DNA of 10,324 nt from Elusimicrobiota bacterium (GTDB lineage: Bacteria > CG03): assembly GCA_021161625.1 (NCBI GenBank), contig JAGHAG010000200.1, positions 1 through 10,324 of the forward strand, in the 5' to 3' direction. Under the pieces are notes generated by a model, which was given only the letters and a program-made list of their open reading frames with translations, was not told the DNA's origin and ran no database searches. The translations under genes and the position numbers were made by a program. Below, one piece after another: positions 1 to 8,000 of this stretch. Positions within the stretch are counted from its first letter, which is position 1, and each line of letters begins with the position of its first letter.

Positions 1-223
1 AAAGACGAGAACCTCTCTCCACAAGAAGCTTTAAAAGAAAAGCTTTCATTTTTTTGTTTTTTGGTGAAATCTCCAGAGCGGATTCTGTTTTTTCTATTGC
101 CCCATCAAGATCCCCATCCATATACTTGTTAATTGCCTGTGTAAAATAGATGTCTGCACTTTGTTTTGAGGCAGAAGCAACAGACGGATTTAAAAAAAGA
201 ATCAATACTAAAATATAAATCAT
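1..223 (-). CDS. Secreted TPR protein, N-terminal part (cut by left edge)
   Basis: Seventy-four codons are visible from the ATG at 223. Residues 1-18 form a hydrophobic, signal-like stretch (IYILVLILFL) with a small-residue cleavage region (VASAS), although the n-region lacks a lysine or arginine. From about residue 22 a TPR-like helix pair follows (YFTQAINKYMDGDLDGAIEKTE, SALEISPKN), then a lysine- and leucine-rich helix. It resembles the TPR part of the PorV-like protein just upstream (pattern D/E-x-x-YERAKDC...LLID-x-ENKKAKKLL), so the two may be paralogous at this segment. The start overlaps the previous stop (TGA/ATG), and GGAGGG lies three bases upstream inside the preceding gene, so expression is surely coupled. 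Length and remaining domains are unknown. A periplasmic partner of the barrel protein is the likeliest reading. Confidence 0.85.
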   Translation of the reverse strand, partial: MIYILVLILFLNPSVASASKQSADIYFTQAINKYMDGDLDGAIEKTESALEISPKNKKMKAFLLKLLVERGSRL

Positions 224-1650
224 TTTCCCTCCATAATCTCAAGTATTGTTTCAAGTTTTTTAAGCATCTGATTTGCCTTTTTATTTTCTTTGTTAATTTG
301 CAGAACCCTTATCAAATTCTGCCTGCTTTCCTTATATTGTTTTGCACGAAAAGATTCATCTGCCTTTTCAAGATATTCTTTCTCCAGAATTTTAGCAATA
401 TCCGGGTCAAGTTCGTTTGCTTCTTTAATTTTATTAAATGCCTCTTTATCTCTGCCTGCATCAAAATCTGCAAATGCTTCTTCATAGAGTTTTCTTGCTC
501 TAAATTTTCTCTCCTTTAATTCAATCTTCTGTAAGAGTTTTTTTGCCTTTTTATTTTCTGAATCAATCAGAAGGCACTCTCTGATACAATCTTTTGCCCT
601 CTCATATCTGCTTTCGTTGAAAAAGGCAAGTGCGTTGTTGTATGCCTCTTTTATTCTGACTTCTATTTCTCTTTCTCTGAGTTGACGTTCCTGCTCAGTT
701 GGAATAACACCAAACTTAAAAGCAAGTGAAAAATAATGCCTGAGCCCGAGATAATGAGAATTTAAGGCATAATCAAAATCAACAAATCTCGTTATAAATC
801 CTATCCCAAGAGAAATATCTTTGTTGTCCTGTCCTGCCCTGATGAAAAAATTTTTCTTCAATCTGCACTCTATTCCTGTGTTTATATATGTACTCATCCT
901 GGCACTTCCTGAAAAAAGGTCCTTGTCCGGAAGAAGATTTTCAAATAAAAAATCCTGAAAAATTCCCAGATTTTCAAAAATTTTCAGGGAATATCCCATT
1001 CTTAAATTCATCGGGAAAGTGTCTGCTTTTTCACCAAGCTTTATTTTTGGTTGAAATAAATTCTGCAAACAGAAGCCCCAAATACTTCCCAAAAATGGGC
1101 TCTGCCAGAGAAAACCAATATCAAATCCATATCCTGCGTCTGAACTGTCAAGCATTTCCTGGCTCACAAGTTTTAAATTAACCCCCCATATCGTTCTTTT
1201 TCCCCATCTTTTTGCATACGATATGATATAACATCTATCTGTTTCTCCAAATGTTCTGCCAGTTGCTGCTCCTGATTCCAGCGTTTCCTGAGCACCATCA
1301 ACACTCATCATTACAGTGGAAATTCCAAAAACAGATTTAGATGATACAGGATGTGCATATCCTATAAAGCTATAACTTGTCCCATAAAAAATCTTGCTAT
1401 TTAAAAAAGAAAGTTTTCTGGTTACATTTGTCCCAAGGGCTGCTGGATTAAAATAAGGAGAGGCAGGGTCATCAATAAGTGTTGTCCCGGTTTTCCCTCG
1501 TCCCATTGCAGATATAGATGGGCTGAAATTACTCAGATATTCACCAGGAAGTCCTGCTTTGCCCTTATTCTGTTCAGGATATAAATCCAGTGAAAATAAT
1601 TTATTCACAAAACAAAAAAGCAGCAGTATAAAATAAACTGACTTTTTCAT
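220..1650 (-). CDS. PorV/UPF0164-family outer-membrane protein with C-terminal TPRs
   Basis: This 476-residue protein has a signal peptide 1-20 (cut near LFS). A beta-barrel of the PorV/PorQ (UPF0164) type runs from about 30 to 314: the N-terminal signature SAMGRGKTGTTLIDDPASPYFNPAALG (43-73, family pattern MG-G-x-DD-x-A-x-x-NPA) is followed by alternating amphipathic strands and an aromatic-rich end (HYFSLAFKFG). Then comes a charged linker (318-335) and about three TPR-like helix pairs (333-366, 383-418, 424-457). In Bacteroidota, PorV carries C-terminal-domain cargo to the PorU sortase at the outer membrane; many relatives elsewhere have no tested role. Here it directly follows two genes with sorting-like terminal domains, which supports a related role (inference). 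The ATG at 1650 has GGAGGTGA upstream. Its TGA overlaps the next ATG. The TPR extension is not part of canonical PorV and would sit in the periplasm. Confidence 0.9.
   Translation of the reverse strand: MKKSVYFILLLFCFVNKLFSLDLYPEQNKGKAGLPGEYLSNFSPSISAMGRGKTGTTLIDDPASPYFNPAALGTNVTRKLSFLNSKIFYGTSYSFIGYAHPVSSKSVFGISTVMMSVDGAQETLESGAATGRTFGETDRCYIISYAKRWGKRTIWGVNLKLVSQEMLDSSDAGYGFDIGFLWQSPFLGSIWGFCLQNLFQPKIKLGEKADTFPMNLRMGYSLKIFENLGIFQDFLFENLLPDKDLFSGSARMSTYINTGIECRLKKNFFIRAGQDNKDISLGIGFITRFVDFDYALNSHYLGLRHYFSLAFKFGVIPTEQERQLREREIEVRIKEAYNNALAFFNESRYERAKDCIRECLLIDSENKKAKKLLQKIELKERKFRARKLYEEAFADFDAGRDKEAFNKIKEANELDPDIAKILEKEYLEKADESFRAKQYKESRQNLIRVLQINKENKKANQMLKKLETILEIMEGK
227..232 (-). promoter_or_regulatory. 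Ribosome binding site of the left-edge TPR gene
   Basis: GGAGGG, three bases before the ATG at 223 and embedded in the last codons of the PorV-like gene. Together with the overlapping stop it fixes the start of the truncated gene. Confidence 0.75.
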
Positions 1651-1651
1651 T

Positions 1652-1659
1652 TCACCTCC
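1652..1659 (-). promoter_or_regulatory. Ribosome binding site of the PorV-like gene
   Basis: GGAGGTGA with its GGAGG core four bases before the ATG at 1650, filling most of the 13-base gap after the previous stop. It is the strongest match to the consensus in the window, so this gene may be translated more than its neighbours. Confidence 0.8.
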
Positions 1660-1663
1660 AGTA

Positions 1664-2047
1664 TCATCTCAAAATACCTATTTTTCTAATTTTTACCTCT
1701 TCAATAGAATTGCCGTTTTTTATTATTACTGCAAAAAAATAAATTCCACTTGAAACCTGCATGTTCTGGTCATTTCTTCCCCGCCAGATATAGGTATAAT
1801 TCTGACTGCCTCTTAGAATATCCTTCTTTACAAGATCCCCTTCAAGACTGAATATCCTCACCTCAACATCAGCAGTTCTGGAGAGCGAAATAGATACTGT
1901 TGTATAATTATTCTTCGTCAAACTAAATGGATTAGGATAATTATACACATCCTGAATAATACCTGCAAAACATTGACGGACTATCAGAAAAAAAGCCAAA
2001 AAAATAACATTTTTCAATTTTTGCATTTTACATTTTTCATTTTTCAT
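1664..2047 (-). CDS. Small secreted protein consisting of a FlgD-Ig / type-A sorting-like domain
   Basis: This 127-residue protein has a signal peptide (hydrophobic run about 12-23, likely cut after CFA at residue 28). One domain, about 30-127, is homologous to the last 108 residues of the giant protein upstream. Shared landmarks are YNYPNPF near the domain start, a VEVRIFSLEGDLV strand pair, a W-R-G/N-D-Q turn matching SWDGRNSQG, GIYFFAV, and the end IRKIGILR against IRKIGVLK. In Bacteroidota such domains are C-terminal tags for type IX secretion; FlgD-Ig is the structural relative. Here almost nothing precedes the domain. The ATG at 2047 overlaps the TAA of the giant gene, with AGGAG ten bases upstream; a TTG at 2089 is possible but less likely. 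M8 or even M22-type internal starts inside the N-terminal repeat cannot be excluded for the true initiator. It could be a relic of a longer surface protein or a real minimal cargo or anchor subunit. Confidence 0.85.
   Translation of the reverse strand: MKNEKCKMQKLKNVIFLAFFLIVRQCFAGIIQDVYNYPNPFSLTKNNYTTVSISLSRTADVEVRIFSLEGDLVKKDILRGSQNYTYIWRGRNDQNMQVSSGIYFFAVIIKNGNSIEEVKIRKIGILR
2008..2047 (-). repeat. Degenerate AAAATG-type short tandem repeat at gene start
   Basis: On the minus strand the first 40 bases of the small gene are a run of near-identical units of the form (A)AAAATG(N), giving ATG or a one-base variant every 5-9 bases. It encodes the lysine/methionine-rich leader MKNEKCKMQKLKN. 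The gene's start codon and the positively charged n-region of the signal peptide come from this repeat. Similar KNEKCKM-type low-complexity leaders are, from memory, scattered through several candidate-phylum genomes; that was not checked here. Confidence 0.6.
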
Positions 2048-5000
2048 TACTTTAACACTCCTATCTTTCTTATCTGCTTTTCTTCCCAAGAGCCTGACTT
2101 TGCTTTTATTTCACAGATATATATGCCATCTGCAACAATCATACCCTGGGAGTTTCTGCCATCCCATGAAATTTCGTTTATATACCCTGTTGAAGTGCCT
2201 CTGCCACCAGGGTCAGCTCCCTGAGCAAAGGTGAATTTTCTTACAAGATCGCCAAGAGGGGTGAAAATTCTTATCTCAACCCTGCTATCCTGTGTGAGAG
2301 TGTAAGTTATTTTTGTGCTCTCTTTATAGGGATTAAACGGATTCGGATAGTTATACGCACCTGATAAAATACCCACAGGTTTTACATATGCAAAAAGATT
2401 GTACATTGAGAAAGAAGTAATTGTTACAGAAACCTGATTTTGCTCACTATCATAAGATGAATTTTCAAGTAAATCCCACTTCCGGGTAGTTTCATTCAGG
2501 TGAAAAATTTTAAGATACTCTTCTCTTATATACGAGCCATCCACAAAGCCATCCTGATCTGAATCCTGATATAACAAAGTTAAAGTCATTGTTGAATTAA
2601 ATGTGTTTATTTCATTTATACCATCTGAAGAAGCAAATAACTCAAAACAGTAATCCCTTATTTTTGCTATACTGCGGGCACTGTTTATATATCTGTCTGC
2701 CTCTGAAACAAGAGTTGATTCGGCTGAATATACCCTTTTTATATCAATATACGCATCTTCAGGAAATGTGCCAGCAGGTATCACAAGTGTAACAAGAGGT
2801 GTGCCTTCAGCATCTTTATAACTGCTTGTAATTACATTTGTAAGGTTGCTCTGAAACATTACTGTAAAAGACCATGTATATGCAGAGGTGAGATGGAGTC
2901 CAGTGAGATCTTTCAGCCCTGTGGAGAGAGTTATTGTATAAACTTTATTCGGGTCAAGAGTTGCAGGATATATTATCAATGTTTTTTCAATTTCATCAAA
3001 TTCAACATCAAAATCAATTACCTCATTGTGATTGTCAACAACCTGTATGTTTTCGCTTGTTAATGTTGAGGTATCCAGAGCTTTACTAAAAGAAATTTTT
3101 ACATAAATCTGTGGCACAATTGTTCTTTCATCAGGTTCAGGATAAACATCAAGTATCACAGGATTTGTATCTGAAATAACAAAATACCATGTTGTCTGTG
3201 TGCTCATCGTAGACATCACATCTTCCGCACTGTCCGTTGCCTTCACCTTCCAGTAATAGGTTGTGTTATCCTTCAGATTGTAATTCTCTGAAACAAGAAA
3301 GTAATTATCAACAATTCCAGAAATTTCTATGGGCGTGGTAAAGTTGCTGTCTTCATCAATATAAAGTGTATAGGTGATATACTGTCCGGGGTCAGGGTCA
3401 TGTGCAACTTCCCACTTTAAAACAGGTGTTAAACTTCCTACCACTTCGCCTGGTGCAGGTGAAATTAAATTGAATTCCTCGGGGGGCTGGTTGAAATTTT
3501 TTATTGTAAAATATCCTGAAATCGTCTGTGTCTGGGCTCCTGCGTCAAAATCATAAGCAGTTCCATCTGTGGTAAATCTGTCATCCCATGCTTTTATTTT
3601 AATCCTGTAATTTGTCCCGTCAGCAACAGTTGTGGTATTCCAGATGATATAATTGTCGGTTGTTGAAGAAATAAAAATATCCTGAGAACCTGTTGAATAA
3701 TAAACATAAAACCTGTGATTATCATGAGCATTTGCATCAGATACACTCCACTGTATCTGAAAATTACCTGAAATTGTTTCATTTTCCTCTGGAGATATTA
3801 TAGTTACATATGGTGGTTCGTTTGTATTATTTATTGAAAAAGAATTATCTGAAACATCCCACGCAGACAGACCATCTGAGTCATAGACCACGATTTTCAT
3901 AATATAATTACCATTAAGAAACTGCCTTGTGTCCAGTTGATAAAAAGTGGTGTTTTCTATAAGAGATGAACTTACAGCCACCTGCCATGTTGAACCTGCA
4001 TCTGTTGATAATTCTATCTGAAAATTGTGGGAATTTTCTGTATTGAGGTCAGTATAACTCCATCTGACAACCACCTCTCCTGAAAGTGAAATTCCTGCAC
4101 TGTCAGGATAATCCACAGTAATTTCTGGGACGGATGGCACAGAAGCACATGCTGAATTTGAAATGTCTGACATATTTTCTCTGTTATCATAGGTTGCCAC
4201 TGAAAAATAATAAACTTTTCCTGGCTCAAGACCTGTTATGGTAATTGCTTCTGTATTTAAAGGTTCCTGAGGGGTTTTAATGGCAAATAACTGAGCAAGA
4301 AAAAAATCAGAAATGCTGTCAATTTTCTCCTGTGAAAACTTTATCTCATAAACCTCTGCTTTGCCTCTTGTTCCATCATCTCCAGGCGCTGTCCAGATAA
4401 GCTTTACTTCACCTGACTGCTGCCCTGTAGTAATAACACAGAGGTCTGTAATTGAAGAGGGTTTTTCTGTATCTGTTGTAAGAAAAGAAACACTGTTTGA
4501 AACATCTGACTCATTTGGAACTTCGTCCAGAACTTTTATAGCAAACCAGTAAGTTGTATCTCTTAAAAGACCTGAAACAAGAAAACTTTCACTTTCTCCT
4601 GCTGAACCAGGGGTTATGGAATTTTCAATCTCCACTGCCTCACCCCAGTTTGTGTTATTTATTGCACCTGAAGTTGAATATTTTATTATATACGATTCCG
4701 CCTGTCCCACTGTTCCGTCATCTCCAGAAGCAGTCCATTTTAGAATAACCCTGTCATCCGCACCACCCCATGAAACAGAAAGGTCAGATATAGAAGCAGG
4801 AGAAATCCCTGGTGTGTAGGCAGAGGTTGAGTTTGAAACCTGAGAATAGTTTCCTGCCTCATCCCTTGTCTTAACTGCAAAATAATAGGTTGTATTTCCT
4901 TTTAGTCCCTGAAGTTTATGTTCTTCAATCTGACCATTTTCAACAGGCATCCATGACTGTGCATATTCAATTGCCTGCGACCAGTTAGATTCATCCACAG

Positions 5001-8000
5001 GACCCAGAGTGGAATACTTCACAACATATCTCCCTGTGCGGTTGCAATAAAGTGTGCCATCATCACCAGGTGCTGTCCATGTAAGAATTATCTCTCCTTC
5101 ATTTCCTGTGGACATGGCTGAAAGGTCTGAAATTTTTGCAGGGGGTGTGTTATCCGGCACATTTGAAACCGTGAAATTTTCTGCTGATACATCAGAACCA
5201 CTTTCTCCTCCATTATCTGTTGCTTTAACCTTTATTCTATAATCTGTTCCATCTGGCCAGCCAGTTGTATTCCATGAATAACTTGTTGTGCCATCCGGGA
5301 GAGAACTCACCTCCTGACGAAAATTAACCCCTCCATCAGAGGAAATATAAATACTGAAAGTGTGTGTGTCCATTGCATTGGGGTCTGTGTAAGACCAGAT
5401 GATTGGCACAGATGTTCCACCAACAGATTCCCCACCATCTGGAAAAACTATGTTTACAACAGGTGGTTCATTTACATTGTTAACAGTAAAATCATTATCT
5501 GATATATCTGAGGCAGAAAGCCCATCGCTATCTGTTACAGTGACCTTGATTCTGTATTTTGTGCCATTTACCACCTTTCTTGAATCCCAGAGATAGTATG
5601 TTGTTGAAACTGAAAGGGCTTCCTCAATCCATGTTGTACCTGAATCAGAGGAAATGTAAATATCAAAAGTATGGGTGTTTGATGGATTTGCATCAGAATA
5701 ATCCCAGAGAATCTGAACCGTTGTTTTTAAACTTAAACCCGAACCTGTCGGATATGTTATGGAAATCTGTGGTTTTGCAGGCACAGAGACAGATGGAGAA
5801 TTTGAAATCTCTGAAACATTTGAACGATTGTCTTCACTTTTTATAGCAAAATACAGAGTCACCCCTGGTGTCAACCCAGCAACAACGAGCTCTTCACCAG
5901 TCCCATAAGGTCCTGATGGTGAAAGGGTGGTGTAAAGAGTTGCTGAATTAAAATCTGCATCATCTGAAATTTCATTATTTGCATATTTAATTGTATAAAT
6001 CTGTGCCTGACCCTGTGTTCCATCATCACCGGGTGCACTCCAGAGGAGTTTTACCTCACCTTCGTTCATCCCATCTGTCTGAATTGAAAGGTCATTTATT
6101 TTTGAAGGAGCCAGCCCATCTTTTGCAATCGCAGATGCTATATTTGAAATCTCTGATGTGTTTGGCACATCATCCTGTGTTTTTACAGCAAACCAGTAGG
6201 CAGTATCCCTTTCAAGTCCTGTAATTGTATGAACCTCTTTATTCCCATGGGAAACAGGGGCCCAGTTCTGCGAATATTCGGAAGATTCATCCCAGTTGGA
6301 ATCATCTATGGGTCCATCTTTGCTGTACTTAACAATATAATGACCCGCTGAGTTATCTCCGAAAGTGCCATCATCTCCAGGTGCTGTCCATATGAGTTTG
6401 ATAGAACCATCTTCAGTTCCTGTCTGTGCAGAAAGGTCTGTTATTGTGCAGGGAGCTATTCCAGAGGTGAAAACAAAATCGCAGTTTGATATGCCTGAGG
6501 TGTTCGGAACTTCATCTTCTGTTTTTATTGCAAAATAATAAGTTACATTTCCTGCAAGGTCTTCAAGAATGTGCGTCTCCTGAGTTCCTGCTGTTTGAGG
6601 AGTCCAGTTCTGTATGTATTCATAAGATTCATCCCAGTTAGAGTCAGTTATTGTGCCCTGGGTTGAATACTTAACGATGTAGTGCCCCTGTGTATTATTG
6701 TAAAGAGTTCCATCATCACCAGGTGCTGTCCAGGTTAGTTTTATTATTCCATCACCCCCAATAAGTGTTACTACAAGGTCTGTTATATCTGATGGTGGTG
6801 TGGTGTCAGGGAGATTGGAAAGTGTAAAATCTGAATTTGAAATGTCAGAACCTTCTGCTGTAGAGTTGTCCTTTGCAACAACCTTTACTCTGTAAGTGCT
6901 TGCATTTGGCCAGTTCTTTGCCTTTGTGTTCCATGACCAGAAAGTTGTTCCATCAGAAAGACCTGAGATTTCCTGCACCCATGTTGTTCCTGAATCTGAT
7001 GAAACATAAATATCAAAGGTATGAGTGTCCTGCCAGTTCGGGTCAGAATAATTCCATCTTACAGGAACGGATTCTCCTCCTACTGACTCACCACCATTGG
7101 GATGAAGGACAGTAACCTGCGGGGATTCATTTGTATTATTTATTATAAAATCATTATCAGAGGTATCCTGCGAAAAAAGACCATCACTATCTTCAACAAC
7201 AATTTTTACTCTGTATTTGTCTCCGTTTTTGAAGTGTCGGGTATCCCAGAGATAAAAGGTTGTATTTTGAATAAGACCTGTTTCATCTTCAATCTGCCAT
7301 GTTGTGCCCGAATCTGAAGAAATATAAATTTTAAATGTGTGGTCATTAGCAGGGTTATCGTCGGAATATGTCCACTGAATAGAAACAGTGGTGCCTGCAC
7401 CAAGGCTTCCAACTGTTATTCCTGCCTCAGACGGATAAACAACTGTAATGGAAGGAATCTGTGGTGCTGAGGCACTCACACAATTTGAAACATCTGAATA
7501 ATTATCCCTGTTGTCTCTGGTTCTTATTGCAAAATAATATGTTACTCCTGGGGTCAAGCCTGTTAAAATTTTTTCCTCAGCAACCCCTGCTTCACCTGAA
7601 GGAGCCTGTTTGCAGAAAAGTGTTGCCTGTGTAAAAAGTGAAACATTATCAATTGAAAAAGTTGCATATTTAATCTCATACCCTGTTGCCTTCCCCTCAT
7701 CCCCATCATCTCCTGGTGCAGACCATGTGAGTTTTACCTCACCTTCATTCATACCTGATGTCTGAGAATTCAGGTCATCTATGGCAGATGGTGCAATCCC
7801 ATCCTTTGCAAGTCCTGAAGCACTGTTTGAAAGGGTGCTCATCTGCCCCCAGTCGTCCTCTGTCTTTATTGCAAAATAATAGGTTGTATCTCTCTGGAGC
7901 CCTGTAACAGTTATCTCATCAGGATTTCCTCCTGAAACAGAGACACCTGTTGAAACAAAAAGAATTGCATTATTCCAGTCGTCTTCAGTTAAAATTGGAT

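Noticed and set aside
166..1181. Plus-strand open frames of 65-117 codons opposite the PorV-like gene
   Set aside because: They lie antisense to a gene with clear domains, signal peptide and ribosome site, have no ribosome site of their own, and their phenylalanine/cysteine-rich content is what antisense translation of AT-rich coding DNA gives.
1950..2047. Lipoprotein signal in the small protein (cysteine in RQCFAG)
   Set aside because: The residues before the cysteine (V-R-Q) do not fit a lipobox, while CFA followed by G fits ordinary signal peptidase cleavage.
2048..2089. Longer start (TTG at 2089) for the small sorting-domain protein
   Set aside because: It would overlap the giant gene by 43 bases and put a charged, non-signal stretch before the hydrophobic run. 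The ATG at 2047 has the classic TAATG coupling and an upstream AGGAG.
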